A DNA stretch of 64,000 nt from Sphingomonadales bacterium. Lineage in GTDB: Bacteria; Pseudomonadota; Alphaproteobacteria; Sphingomonadales; Sphingomonadaceae. This document shows positions 37,107 to 47,749 of this stretch, piece by piece. The notes beneath the pieces are model-generated. The model had not been told where the DNA came from and made no database searches. It saw only the letters and a list, made by a program, of their open reading frames with translations. The position numbers and the translations under genes are program-made. Each line of letters begins with the position of its first letter. Position 1 is the stretch's first letter. The stretch covers positions 310,001 to 374,000 of the forward strand of contig JADKHG010000003.1 in NCBI GenBank assembly GCA_016721875.1, given 5' to 3'.

Positions 37107-37634
37107 CTATTGCGCCAGCTTGTGCGCAAAGCCCTTTTTCAGCTTGGCAAGCTTGGGCGGGATCACCGCGAGACAATAGGGATTACGCTGTCCTTCGCCG
37201 TCCCAATACTCCTGATGATAATCCTCCGCCGGATACCAGGTCGCTGGGTCCTCCAAGGTGGTCACAATCGGTGCCGGCCAGTCGGCTTGCGCGCGCGCAA
37301 TTGCTGCTTCCGCTTCGGCGCGCTGAGCATCATCCATTGGAAAAACTGCCGAGCGATATTGGGTGCCGATATCATTGCCCTGACGGTTCAATTGCGTCGG
37401 GTCATGGGTTGCAAAGAAAATGTCGAGCAGATCGCCATAACCAATGACATCGGGATCAAAACTGATGCGGATTGCCTCGGCATGGCCGGTGCATCCTCCG
37501 CACACCTCCTTGTAGCTCGGATCGACAACATGGCCGCCAATATAGCCGCTTTCGACCGACTGCACGCCAGCCAACTGCTTGAACACTGCTTCGGTACACC
37601 AAAAGCAGCCGCCTGCAAAAATTGCCTCAGCCAT
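37107..37634 (-). CDS. msrA: Peptide-methionine (S)-S-oxide reductase
   Basis: Repairs oxidised methionine in proteins. 175 residues from the ATG at 37634, overlapping the end of the RND pump gene by 8 bp; the family start AEAIFAGGCFWC follows directly, with the nucleophilic Cys in GCFWC. Other family blocks are ESGYIGGHV, EVCGGCTGHAEAI and YHQEYWDGEG. C-terminal recycling Cys in QRNPYCLAVIPP. Complete and in frame. Possibly co-transcribed with the efflux genes upstream. Confidence 0.95.
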   Translation of the reverse strand: MAEAIFAGGCFWCTEAVFKQLAGVQSVESGYIGGHVVDPSYKEVCGGCTGHAEAIRISFDPDVIGYGDLLDIFFATHDPTQLNRQGNDIGTQYRSAVFPMDDAQRAEAEAAIARAQADWPAPIVTTLEDPATWYPAEDYHQEYWDGEGQRNPYCLAVIPPKLAKLKKGFAHKLAQ

Positions 37635-40600
37635 GGATCGGGTCCCTTTCTTCGCTTGGCGCGGGCAGAGAGCCAATAGGCTGTTCCTTGCCGCGCACGA
37701 CCAGCAAATACATGGCGGGCGTGACGATTCGCGACAAGAGGGTCGAAGAAATCAATCCGCCAATCAGCACGATTGCCAGCGGGCCATAAAGATTGCCGCC
37801 GAACAGGGCGAGCGGCATCAACCCGCCAATCGCGGTGACCGAAGTCAGCAACACCGGCAGGAAACGGACCTCACCGGCGCGTTCGACCGCCTCGCGCAAT
37901 TCATAACCGCGTTCGCGCAACTGGGTGGTGAAATCGACCAGCAGGATCGAATTTTTGATCTCGATCCCGATCAGCGCAACAAAGCCGATCACCGCAAGGA
38001 AGGACATGGCATTGCCGGTTACCAGCAAAGCAATCAGACCGCCAAAGGTGCCAAGCGGGATTACGCCCGCGACGACAAGCGCCTCACGGAAACGACCAAA
38101 TTCCCAGACCAATATTCCGAAAATCGTGAACAGCGCGACCAGTATGACCGGTCCAAATCCGGAAAATGTCTCGTTGATTTTTTCAGCTTCACCGCCGACC
38201 CGGATTGAATATCCCGGCGGCAGCTTTAGCTTGTCGAGCTTCGCCTGCACGGCTTTGGTCACTTTCGATGGCAAAACCCCCTGATCGGTCTGCGCCGTTA
38301 TTTCGACAGTGCGTTCCAGATTGATGCGGCGAATGATCGGCGGAACCGACTCCATCTGCGGGTTGGTAATATCGGCAAGCGCGACCGAGCTTCCTGAGCG
38401 GGTGGCAACATAAATCGAATCGAGCGCCGACACCGGCTGAACATTATCAAGCGGCAGCCGCACAACCACCGGATAGCTGTCGCCTTCGCTGTCGCGGAAG
38501 GCGCCCGACGCCTCTCCATTCAACGCCAGCTTGATCGTACGCCGTGGCGAGCCTGCCGGAATATCGAGAAGAGCTGCCTTTGCATCGTCGATCCGCATAT
38601 CCAGATCGATCCGGTCGGTGGCCACCTGATTGACGATATCTCGGGTTCCTGGGGTATCGTGCATCACTTGCTGCACCTTCGCCGCCAATTGCTTCAGCAT
38701 ATCGAGCTCCGGCCCGACGACGCGGAAGGCTACGGGAGCGCTGATCGGCGCGCCATTCTGAAACAGCACCAGTTTGACCCGTGCACCGCTAATCCTGTCC
38801 AGCTTCTGGCGAAGCCGCTCGATCATCTGTTCGCTTTTTTTACCGTGCCAATCATCCATCGCCGCCAGTACTTCGCCAGTGGTGCTGTTTTGAGTTGAGT
38901 CAAAAGAGTTGTAGAATACCGAAGGGTTGAGCTGGCCTATATTTTCGGCGCGCACTTTTATATCGGGCTCGGATTTCAGAATTTCAGAAACATCATGGAC
39001 AATTTTTGCCGTCTGATCGAGGCTGCTGCCCTGTTCGGCGTCAATGACCACGCGGAACTGGGCGACATCGGCATTGGGGAACAAGGCAAAACCGATTACC
39101 GGTACCAGCGCAAAGGCGGAGATGGTGATAATCAATGCACCCCATACCGTTCGTTTGGGCGCTGATAATCCGGCGTGAAGTGCCGGACGGTAAAAGCGGT
39201 CAATCTTGTTCATCAACCAGCGCAACACCGCATTGCCATGTTCGTCGTCATCGCGCTTCAGCAAGCCGCTCGCCAGAAAGGGGATGATGGTCAGCGAAAT
39301 GATCAAGGAGGCGACGACGGTGTAAATGATCGTCACAATAAAACTGCGCGTATATTGCCCCGCGCCATCGGGCAGAAACAGCATCGGCACGAAAGCGAAA
39401 ACCAGCACCCCGGTTGAGCCAAGCACCGCGAGGCTGATCTCCTTGGTGGCATCGATCGCGGCGGTGATCCGCACTTTGCCCATGCGCAGATGGCGCGAAA
39501 TATTCTCAATTACCACAATCGAATCGTCTACCAGCAGCCCAAGCGATAAGATGAAGCCGGCGACCACAAGCTGGCTGAGATTATAGCCAGTGGCATAGAC
39601 CGCGACCAAGCCCGAGGCGAGCGACAGCGGGATCGACACCATCACAATCGCCGCCGCGCGCCAGCCCAAAGGCAACAGCGTCAGCAGCACCAGCACCAGC
39701 GCCACGGTAAAATCGCGTGCCAGTTCGCGCAACCGGATTTCGATGCTGCGGCTTTGATCAAACTGCAGTTCAAGCTTGATGTCTGGCGGAAGCAACTTTT
39801 GCTGCTTGTCAATTTCTTCCAACAATCGGTCGCTCAACCTTGTCGCGTCGGTACCGTCTTTCTGGTTGGCGACGATCCATACCGCGCGCTTGCCATTGTG
39901 GATCGTGCGAACCCGCGCTTCTTCTGACCCCAATAGACATCGGCGACATCGCCGACGCGCAGGATCGTCCCATCGTTCGAACGCAGCGGCAATGCGCGGA
40001 TCGTCGCCAGATCCTTGAACGCCCCGCCAGCCTCGACATTGAAGCGGCGGGCGCCGCTGACCACGGCACCGCTCGCGACATCGGCGCCGCCAAGCCGCAG
40101 TGCATCGGCGACCAGACTGGCGGGCATACGCAATTCGGCCAGCCTTGCGGGCTTGATGGCAACAGTCACTTCGGGTTGGGGCAGTCCGTAAATATTCGAT
40201 TCGCGGACATCGGCAAAGCGCGACATGGCTTCGCTGATATCGCGCGCATATTTGTCCATCCGCCGCCAGCTTGCGGTGTCGGAAACCAATGCGAACTGCA
40301 GCACAGCGGCATTGGTCGTGCGCATCTTTTTGAAGTCGAGCCGCGCCAGTTCCGCAGGCAAACGCGATCGCGCTGCGGTTACTTCGCGGACGGTGTCGTT
40401 GAAATATTGGTCGGGATCGCCCGACCAGTCGAATTCGATACGAATGACCGTATTGCCATCGGTGCTCGACGACACAACTTCGTTGACATCCTCCAGACCC
40501 TGAACAATTTCCTCTATCGGCTTGGCACCGGTCTGCTCCATCTCGGCGGCATCGGCACCGGGCTGGACGGCTGCAATGATCACGATCGGCAGTTCGAAAT

Positions 40601-40715
40601 GCGGATCAACCGCGCGGGGAATCGTGCGAAAGGCCGAATAGCCGAGCGCGCACAGCAAAATGAAAAGCACCAGCGTCAGCTGCCAGCGGCGGATGGCAAA
40701 TTCGGTCAGGTTCAC
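37627..40715 (-). pseudogene. RND efflux pump inner-membrane subunit with one frameshift
   Basis: About 1029 residues if joined, the proper length for an RND (AcrB/MexB-family) proton-driven exporter. The N-terminal part (40715 to about 39930) has the first membrane helix (LTLVLFILLCALGYSAF) and first porter domain, ending VGDVADVYWG. The rest begins in another frame at SEEARVRTIHNG and contains the membrane domain with the proton-relay-type pair in LLVDDSIVVIEN. The break falls at a short G run on the coding strand (39928-39931); one extra G would restore the frame. Downstream of an adaptor gene that is also broken; no outer-membrane TolC gene nearby. Confidence 0.88.
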
Positions 40716-40754
40716 ACGCCCCCCTGCCCGATTATGTGGGCAACCTGCATCGGA

Positions 40755-41839
40755 TTATTGCGCCGCGGCCGTTATTCGAACCCGCGACCCGGTGCGGAGT
40801 TTTTCCAGCCCTGTTGTCACGATCCGGTCGCCGGGCTTGATCCCGCCGGTGACGATAACGAACTGGTCAGTCAGCCGCTCGATCGCAACATTGCGCGTCT
40901 CGACGCGGTTGGTTTTGGCATCGACCACATAGACCAGTCCCTCACCGGTGCGAACACCAAACAGCGCCGTCGCCGGAATTTGCAACGCGCCATCGTCGGC
41001 GGCGGGCAGCTTGATCGTCGCCGTGCCGATTTGCCCCGATTTCAGATTGGCTTGGGCCGGCAGGTTGAACTGCACGGTAAAGGCCCCGGTGGTCTGGTTG
41101 GCGCGGCCGTCGATTTCGGAAATCGTCGCAGTGATCGGGGTTTCGCCTGCTGCCTCCAACATGATTTCGGCGGCCATGCCGACGCGCAATTTTGCGGCGT
41201 TGCGGTCGATCACCGGTGCGCGGAAGACGAAGCCTTGATCGGTCTGCCCGATGATCAGCACCGGCGCGCCCGCGCTCAACACCTGTCCCGGTTGCGCATT
41301 GCGGGTCAGGATCACACCACTTGACGGCGCATAAAGCTGCGCTGTGCCGCTGGCAAAACGGGCCTGAGCAACGCGCGCTGCGGCAGCCTTGGACGCAGCT
41401 TCTGCAGCCTCATAGCGTGCCTTGGTCACCCAGCCTTCGGCATAGAGATCACGAATGCGAGCAAAGTCCGCCTGCGCCCGATCACGCTCGGCCTCGGCGA
41501 CGCTGACATCGGCCCCGACAATGGTGGTATCAAGCGCGGCGAGCAAAGCCCCACGCTTGACGAAATCGCCTCATCATAACGCACCGAGGCAACCTTGCCC
41601 GACGTGGTGAAGCCCAACGGGGTTTCGCGGCGATAGCGGACCGTGCCGACGGCGTTGATCGATTGCAGCATGCTGTTCTGCTGGACGACAACCGTCTGAA
41701 CGGGAAAGACTACTTCGTTCGATGTTTTTTATCGCTGGCTTTTTTCGCCGCAACTAGCCAGCAGCAACAGCGCACATAGCGAAGCGGTCGGCACCAATTT
41801 GCTGTGTTTTAAAGACACGCCATACCCCGCACTCCCCAT
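40755..41839 (-). pseudogene. RND periplasmic adaptor (HlyD/AcrA-type), broken by a stop and a frameshift
   Basis: Adaptor subunit for the pump gene 39 bp downstream. A lipoprotein signal from the ATG at 41839 has lipobox LASC. An in-frame TAA follows six codons later (41729-41731), then the same frame continues with VVFPVQTVVVQQ, SINAVGTVRYRRE and TSGKVASVRYDE. At about 41566-41570 one base seems missing; the frame then resumes as FVKRGALLAALD, a coiled-coil with alanine-rich heptads, the lipoyl half and the beta-barrel to 40755. If all breaks are real, the pump cannot work. Confidence 0.83.
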
Positions 41840-41913
41840 CTTGCCGCCTGTGGTAATTCAAAGCAGGCCGCAAGGAAACTCTAAGCCAGTTTTACGCAAT
41901 TTATTGCGCATCG

Positions 41914-42879
41914 CTATTTTGGACTAACAGCAGTTTTCAGCAAAGGTGGCGGGCGAATGCCCTTTTTCGGCGTGACCAGCGATATTGCGGCGATTTCCTC
42001 ACCCAGCATGTGGACACGGGTTTTCCAGCGATAATGCGTGGGTGCCGATAATATCCCCAGACCCGTCGCCTTGCCATAACGCTGCCAGAACCGGATCGCG
42101 GCCTGCGGATCGTAGCCGGCATTGGCCATCAACCAGACCGACAAGCGGTCGGCCTCTTCTTCGGTCGCCCGGATCGCCGCTATCTTTCCCTTTTTGACCA
42201 CCGCCAGCTTGGCCCTGTGGTCAAGCAGATTGTGCGATAGCTCGTGCGCGACCACTGCCGCCAGTTCGTTATCGTCGGCAGTGTAGTCGATCATCCGCTG
42301 GTAACGCGCACCCGGTCGCCATCGGCACCAGCGTCGCGGCCTGCAGCGGGTCGACGGTAAAGTCAGAGCGGCAGGCGGTTACTGGTTCAAGCAGCAGCTG
42401 GTCCTTGCGGCCACCACGTTCATAGCGCACCACAAGGTGCTTGCTGTTGGCAATCGCGTCGTCAAAGAGCGATTTTACCAACTCCATCCGGCGATAATCG
42501 GGTTTGCGCAATTTGCTCCCGTCGAATTCCCATGTGCGGGAATCAATCCCCATAATGCCGTCCCCCGCTTGCAAGCCCGCGCGCTCGGCGGCGCCATTGG
42601 GAACCAACGCAGCAATCGCGACCGGCCCTGAAAAGGCAAAGGCTGCGCGTGCCACTTCTTCATCCGGATATTGGGCGATGTCGTGCAGCACCCAACCCGG
42701 ATCAGGACGGGTCATAGTGCCAAAGAGGGCGCATTGGCAGTTACGAGCCGATAGCCGATGGTCGCCAATCTAAGGTCCAATGCGCCAAGCGCTTTATAGG
42801 CGGCAATATCGTCGGCTTTTGGCGCCGCAGCGACCGGTGCCGCGATCGAAAACAATAACAGGCCGAACCAATATTTCAC
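41914..42879 (-). pseudogene. PDZ-containing M48 family metalloprotease with three frameshifts
   Basis: A GTG at 42879 overlaps the end of the Sua5 reading frame (GTGA) and starts a signal peptide (YWFGLLLFSIAAPVAAA). The protein then needs frame changes at about 42725 (before TRPDPGWVLHDIAQ), at about 42346-42351 (to AAGRDAGADGDRVRVTSG) and at about 42295 (to MIDYTADDNELAAVVA). A PDZ-like segment (ALVPNGAAERAGLQAGDGIMGI) precedes the zinc motif HELSH in VVAHELSHNLL, and a second Glu ligand is in EEEADRLSVWL. All three sites lie at short runs of the same base. Role by family: periplasmic protease in outer-membrane quality control. Confidence 0.82.
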
Positions 42880-43094
42880 CGAACCGCCGCCCGCGCCAGC
42901 CGGTCATTAATGGCTATGCCAACGCCTTCCATCGGTATCGCGGCGATGGCAATGGCGGCTTTCGGACTGGCATCGGCCCGATGCAGCGCGTCGAACAGCC
43001 GCGCCGCTGCCTCTGCCAGATCGCTGCCTGCCGATAGGGTATCATCACCCGTCACCGGGCCAAATCCGATCATCCATTCGCCGTCGCGGGGCGC
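42876..43094 (-). pseudogene. Detached Sua5 C-terminal domain of the preceding gene
   Basis: Continues in the same frame after the TAA as APRDGEWMIGFGPVTGDDTL, then LAEAAARLFDALHRADA, AIAIAAIPMEGVGIAINDRL (in pieces), the standard Sua5 domain that closes over the active site. Replacing the stop with a sense codon gives a normal-length Sua5 of about 319 residues. The stop at 42876 overlaps the GTG start of the protease gene. Confidence 0.78.
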
Positions 43095-43835
43095 TTAGGC
43101 GTTGCGCCTGACCGGCTTGGAAGGCGCATAATGGCTTGCCATTTGCCCCGGCGCTTCGATTTTATCCGCAGCCGCGCCGATCATTGCGCTGCCCGCGACT
43201 TTTGTAATAGCTTCGGCAGTGATCGGCCCAGGCCGCAATAGCTGCCAGCCATTGTCGCGCACCGCGACAATCGTCGATTCAATCCCCGCACGGCAAAGTC
43301 CGCCATCAAGGATCATCGGTGCCGCTTCGCCCAAACTGGCCGCGACATGTTCGGCGCGCGTCGGGCTGATCCCGCCCGAACGGTTGGCAGAAGGTGCCGC
43401 GAGGTTCAGACCACTTGCCATCAACACCGACCGCATCACGACATGGGCGGGCATGCAGAGCGCGATTGTCGGCAGCCCTGCAGTCACCGCCTTGGCGATT
43501 GCAGCGCCGTCCAAGAGCGGCAGCACCAAGGTCAATGGTCCCGGCCAAAAGGCATCGGCCAGTTTATCCGCCAAGCCGTCAAAGCGCGCAATCCGTTGCG
43601 CCGCTTCGCGATCCGCGACATGGACGATCAGCGGATTGAAATCGGGTCGGCCCTTTGTCCGGTATATTTCGGCGACCGCCTTAGGGTTAGAGGCATCGGC
43701 GGCAAGGCCATAGACGGTTTCGGTCGGAATCGCGACAATCCCGCCGCCGCGCAGCGTCGCTGCTGCCTCGGCAATGGCTAGGCCGTCCGCCGCACATATC
43801 CGGCTTTTCCCTTGCGTATTTGAGCCGCTCATCAT
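43095..43835 (-). CDS. L-threonylcarbamoyladenylate synthase (YrdC/Sua5), cut short by an in-frame stop
   Basis: Makes threonylcarbamoyl-AMP for the t6A modification of tRNAs reading ANN codons. 246 residues holding the whole YrdC domain: PTETVYGLAADA, KGRPDFNPLIVHV, FWPGPLTLV, APSANRSGGISPT and the C-terminal part GQMASHYAPSKPVRRNA. A TAA then stops the frame at 43095, exactly in the linker before the Sua5 domain. The same frame stays open afterwards (see next entry). The YrdC domain alone is functional in TsaC-type enzymes, so activity may survive. Confidence 0.93.
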   Translation of the reverse strand: MMSGSNTQGKSRICAADGLAIAEAAATLRGGGIVAIPTETVYGLAADASNPKAVAEIYRTKGRPDFNPLIVHVADREAAQRIARFDGLADKLADAFWPGPLTLVLPLLDGAAIAKAVTAGLPTIALCMPAHVVMRSVLMASGLNLAAPSANRSGGISPTRAEHVAASLGEAAPMILDGGLCRAGIESTIVAVRDNGWQLLRPGPITAEAITKVAGSAMIGAAADKIEAPGQMASHYAPSKPVRRNA

Positions 43836-43880
43836 CCCGCGCTATAGGCCGGGAAACCCGCAAACAACAGGCCTCAAAAA

Positions 43881-45611
43881 ATGAGCTTCACTGCCCCCGT
43901 CACCGAACAGCTTTTCGTGCTCAAACATATCACCGGGATACAGGAAATCGCCGCGCATGAACGCTTTGCCGATGCGACCCCCGATATGGTCGAGGCGATT
44001 GTCGGCGGCATTGGTGAATTTGCCACCTCCGAATTCTACCCGCTGCGCCGTATCGGCGACACCGTCGGTGCGCGTTTGATCGATGGCGACGTCAAAATGC
44101 CCGACGGCTTTGTCGATGCCTATAAAGCCTACGTCGCCAATGGCTGGGGCTCGATCAACGCACCAGCCGAGCATGGCGGACAGGGTCTGCCCTATAGCCT
44201 GACCACGGTTGCACTCGATTCGCTGGGCGCTGCCAGCATGGGCTTTGCCCTGTGTCCGTTGCTGACTTTGGGGGCGATCGAAGCGCTGGCACATCATGGC
44301 TCGGCCAGCCAGCAGAAACTGTTCCTGCCCAAACTCGCGACCGGCGAATGGACCGGCACAATGAACCTGACCGAGCCACAGGCCGGGTCCGATGTCGGTG
44401 CGCTGAAATCCACTGCAACTCCGCGTGGTGACGGCACTTACCAGATCCGGGGCACCAAGATTTTCATCAGCTTTGGCGACCATGACATGGCGGACAATAT
44501 CGTCCATCTGGTGCTCGCCCGCACCCCCGACGCACCGCCGGGCACCAAGGGAATTTCGCTGTTCCTCGTCCCCAAATATCAGGTTGGAGCTGATGGTGCG
44601 ATTGGCGGACGCAACGATGTGAAGGTCGTGTCGATCGAGCACAAGATGGGCATCCACGCCTCGCCCACTTGCGTACTCGCCTTTGGTGAGGAAGGCGATT
44701 GTATCGGCGAACTGATCGGCCCCGAATTTGGCGGGATGCGCGCGATGTTCACGATGATGAACAATGCGCGGCTCAATGTCGGGCTCGAAGGCGTGCAGAT
44801 CGCCGAGGCGGCAACGCAAAAGGCGATCCATTTTGCACAGGACCGCGTCCAGTCAGCCCGCGCTGGTGGCACATCGCGCGATTCGGTGGCGATCATCGAA
44901 CATCCCGATGTTCGCCGCATGCTGATGCGGATGAAGGCGGGGACACAGGCAATCCGCGCGCTCAGCTATTGCGCGGCAGGGCATGTTGACCGGGCGACAT
45001 TGGGCATCGATGGCGCACAGGAAATGGTCGATCTGCTGACCCCACTCGCCAAAACCTATGGCACCGACATGGGCACCGAAATCGCCTCGCTGGGTGTGCA
45101 GGTGCATGGTGGGATGGGTTTTATCGAGGAAACCGGCGCGGCACAGCTGTACCGCGACATCCGCATTGCTGCGATTTACGAAGGCACCAATGGCATTCAG
45201 GCCGCCGACCTTGTCGGGCGCAAATTGGGGATGCGCGGCGGCGATGCGGTGCGCGAGCATCTGGCGCGAATCGGGCAGGATGCGAGCGAGCATGCAGCGC
45301 TGAAGGCACTGGCCGGGGCCTGCACTGAAGTTGCCGAATGGATGCTGTCGAGCGCCTCGACCGACGACCGTTTGGCAGGCAGCTATGCCTTCACCACCAT
45401 GATGGCAGTTGCCACCTGCGGTGACCTGATGGCGCGGCAATTGCGCGCAGCGGAAGCGGAAGGCGGCGATACGCCTTTCCTGAAGGCGAAGATTGCCTGC
45501 TGCCATTATTATCTCGACGTGATGGTGCCCGAGGCGCTGTCGCTGAAAGGCAGCGCGATGGCAGGGGCGGACTTGCTCTATGCGCTGGATGCGGATGGGT
45601 TGGCGGTCTAA
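43881..45611 (+). CDS. Acyl-CoA dehydrogenase, DmdC-like long form
   Basis: FAD enzyme oxidising an acyl-CoA to the 2-enoyl-CoA. 576 residues, longer than the usual 380, with a C-terminal extension as in the DmdC/FadE-like subgroup (3-methylmercaptopropionyl-CoA dehydrogenase and related). FAD and substrate motifs: MNLTEPQAGSDVGALKSTA, FISFGDHDMADN, EHKMGIHASPTC and the catalytic-region RIAAIYEGTNGIQAADLVGR. Single gene, divergent from the threonylcarbamoyl-AMP synthase gene by 45 bp. The substrate is not defined by sequence. Confidence 0.92.
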   Translation: MSFTAPVTEQLFVLKHITGIQEIAAHERFADATPDMVEAIVGGIGEFATSEFYPLRRIGDTVGARLIDGDVKMPDGFVDAYKAYVANGWGSINAPAEHGGQGLPYSLTTVALDSLGAASMGFALCPLLTLGAIEALAHHGSASQQKLFLPKLATGEWTGTMNLTEPQAGSDVGALKSTATPRGDGTYQIRGTKIFISFGDHDMADNIVHLVLARTPDAPPGTKGISLFLVPKYQVGADGAIGGRNDVKVVSIEHKMGIHASPTCVLAFGEEGDCIGELIGPEFGGMRAMFTMMNNARLNVGLEGVQIAEAATQKAIHFAQDRVQSARAGGTSRDSVAIIEHPDVRRMLMRMKAGTQAIRALSYCAAGHVDRATLGIDGAQEMVDLLTPLAKTYGTDMGTEIASLGVQVHGGMGFIEETGAAQLYRDIRIAAIYEGTNGIQAADLVGRKLGMRGGDAVREHLARIGQDASEHAALKALAGACTEVAEWMLSSASTDDRLAGSYAFTTMMAVATCGDLMARQLRAAEAEGGDTPFLKAKIACCHYYLDVMVPEALSLKGSAMAGADLLYALDADGLAV

Positions 45612-45634
45612 ATACCACTAACCGGTTCTATTTT

Positions 45635-45731
45635 ATGTCACCCCCGACTTGATCGGGGGACCATGGTCTGAGATCTTGGTTGAAACTTTGGCGGCAGGCC
45701 ATGGATTCCCGCTTTCGCGGGAATGACAATG
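45635..45731. repeat. About 95-bp dispersed repeat with two hairpins, copy A
   Basis: Contains the hairpin CCCCCGACTTGATCGGGGG and the hairpin ATTCCCGCTTTCGCGGGAAT, with CCATGGTCT and GGCCATG between them. The reverse complement of 53828-53931 matches it over its whole length with scattered changes. It lies in the intergenic region 45612-45746, which has no gene. Confidence 0.85.
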
Positions 45732-45746
45732 CGTTAATGTGAGATT

Positions 45747-46563
45747 GTGACCGATACCGATACCCTCCGCCGCATTGCAGAAGCCCTCGAACGGCTTGCA
45801 CCGCCGCACAGCGCACCTGCGGACCTGATCGCGCACCCGGCCTATCATTGGGATGGCCGCAGTCTTGCCGCGGTTGCGCGCTTTGCTCCCTTACCCGAAA
45901 GCTTAATCGTCGGTGTGGACCGGCAGAAAGCGGCAGTCCTCGAAAACAGCCGCCGCCTGCACAAGGTCATGCCGCGCATGATGTGCTGTTATGGGGTGCG
46001 CGGGAATGGGCAAATCGGCCTTGGTCAAATCGGTGACCGGCGCGTTGCAGGCAGCGGGACTGCCGCTGGCATTAGTGGAGACGACTGCCGATCAGCTCGT
46101 TTCGCTGCCACATTTGTTTGCGCTGCTCGGCCGCACCGACCGTCCCTTCATCCTATTCATCGACGATATGGCGTTCGAAGGCGACGATAGCGGTCCGCGC
46201 CGTCTGCGCTCGATGCTCGAGGGCGGGTCAGAAGCACGCCCTGCCAATGTCCGGCTTTATGTCACTTCTAACCGTCGTAACATTGTCGAGCGCCGACAGG
46301 AGGACGAAGACGATACGGTCAACGCCCGCGATGTCGCCGACGACCGGCTGGCACTCGCAGACCGCTTTGGCCTCAAGCTCGGTTTCCAATATCCCGACCA
46401 GCCTGCCTTTCTCGCGATGGTCGCAGCCTATGCCGCGCATTTCGGGCTCGAATGGGATGAAAGCGACGCGCTCGCCTTCGCCCACCAGCGCGGTGGGCGA
46501 TCAGGCCGGGTAGCTTGGCATTATGCGGTTGAACTGGCCGGAAGGGCTGGGCGCAGTCTTTAA
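45747..46563 (+). pseudogene. DUF815 AAA+ ATPase with two frameshifts
   Basis: About 271 residues when joined; DUF815 proteins are P-loop ATPases of unknown function common in alphaproteobacteria. GTG start at 45747. The first frame runs to NSRRLHK; the second supplies GHAAHDVLLWGAR after a likely lost G in the run at 45965-45966; the third resumes at GMGKSALVKSVTG after a likely lost G in the run at 46002-46004. The P-loop reads GARGMGKSALV only when joined. Walker B-like FILFIDDMAFEGDD and the sensor STSNRRN-like VTSNRRNIVE are intact. The stop overlaps the acyltransferase gene on the other strand by 4 bp. Confidence 0.83.
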
Positions 46564-47717
46564 AGCGTCTTCTCGTAAATCCGGTACACTTTGTTCACCG
46601 TCCCGCCAACGGCTTCGCCCACCGAACGCATCGGACCGTTGGAGCCCAGTACCCAGCCGAACTCGCCGCGCGACGCGCCAAATTTGGTTATCGCGTCGCG
46701 GCGGATATATTCGATCATCATGAAAGCCAGCTGGCTGGCCATCCGTGATGCCTGCAATTTCTTGACCACACCCATCAACGGCACCCGCATCGTCCGCACT
46801 TGGGGTTTACGCAGCCACCAGAGCAATTTCGCCCAGTTGAAGGGGAAGAGTTTGCCGCCAAAACTCTTGATCTTCTCATTGATGTCGGGAAGCGTCATCA
46901 TGAAGGCAACCGGCTCACCATCGACCTCGGCAATGCGGATCAGGTCTTCATAGACAATCGGTTTCAGCTTTTTGCCAACATAGGCGATTTCCGCCTCGGT
47001 CAGCGGAACAAACCCCCAATTGTCGCTCCAGGCGTCGTTTAAAATGCCCAGGATCAAAGCGGCTTCATCGTTAAACTTGCGTTTGTCGACACGGCGGATT
47101 TTGATCCGGTCATTTTTCTCGCCAATCGCCACAATGCGATTGGTTAGTTCGGGAAAGTCCCGGTCGATGACAAGTGCATAGGTGAACAATTCTTGCACCG
47201 TTTGATAGCCAGAGCTTTCGATCCACTGGTGATATTCGGGCTTGGCATGCCCCATCATCACCGTCGGCGGGTGGTCAAAGCCTTTGACCAATACCCCCGG
47301 TTCATCCCACACCGACAGCGACAGCGGCCCCAACACGCGGGTCATGCCGCGGCTTTTGAGCCAATCTTCGGCGGTCGCAATCAGCGCCTTGGCGGTGGCT
47401 TCATCCTCGGCATCGAGCATTCCCCAATTGCCGGTGCCGGGCCCCATTCCCTGTTCGACCGGCTGCGCGAGCGCGAGCTTGTCGATATGCGCCGAAATCC
47501 GCCCGACCACCCGGCCCGCGCGGCGGGCGAGAAAAAGCTGTCCCTCGGCATGACCGTAAAAGGGGTTCTTTTCCGGATTGAGCAGTTCGGCAACGTCAGC
47601 GCGCAGCGGCGGCACCCAATTGGGATCATCCGCATAAAGCCGGTAAGGCAGGTCGATAAAGTCATCGAGCGCCTGTTTTGATCCGACCGGAGAAATGCGC
47701 AACTCACCACCCTGCAT
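46560..47717 (-). CDS. GNAT-fold acyltransferase, bacterial ceramide synthase (bCerS)-like
   Basis: 385 residues from the ATG at 47717. Two tandem acyltransferase-like halves: LFLARRAGRVVGRISAHI, with the Arg-x-x-Gly-type pyrophosphate loop as RVVGRI, and a second with AEVDGEPVAFMMTLPD. In Caulobacter the ceramide synthase is an unusual GNAT-superfamily protein of this size that N-acylates the sphingoid base. Assignment here rests on size, fold pattern and the neighbouring spt/acp/cerR genes, so it is an inference. It is the third gene of the lptF-lptG group and is 32 bp after lptG. Confidence 0.7.
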   Translation of the reverse strand: MQGGELRISPVGSKQALDDFIDLPYRLYADDPNWVPPLRADVAELLNPEKNPFYGHAEGQLFLARRAGRVVGRISAHIDKLALAQPVEQGMGPGTGNWGMLDAEDEATAKALIATAEDWLKSRGMTRVLGPLSLSVWDEPGVLVKGFDHPPTVMMGHAKPEYHQWIESSGYQTVQELFTYALVIDRDFPELTNRIVAIGEKNDRIKIRRVDKRKFNDEAALILGILNDAWSDNWGFVPLTEAEIAYVGKKLKPIVYEDLIRIAEVDGEPVAFMMTLPDINEKIKSFGGKLFPFNWAKLLWWLRKPQVRTMRVPLMGVVKKLQASRMASQLAFMMIEYIRRDAITKFGASRGEFGWVLGSNGPMRSVGEAVGGTVNKVYRIYEKTL

Positions 47718-47749
47718 CTGACAATCTCTTTCTTGGGCCTTGGGGCCGG

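Noticed and set aside
39840..41324. 494-residue plus-strand frame across the RND pump and adaptor genes
   Set aside because: Shadow frame; the minus strand codes for clearly recognisable RND and HlyD-type sequences.
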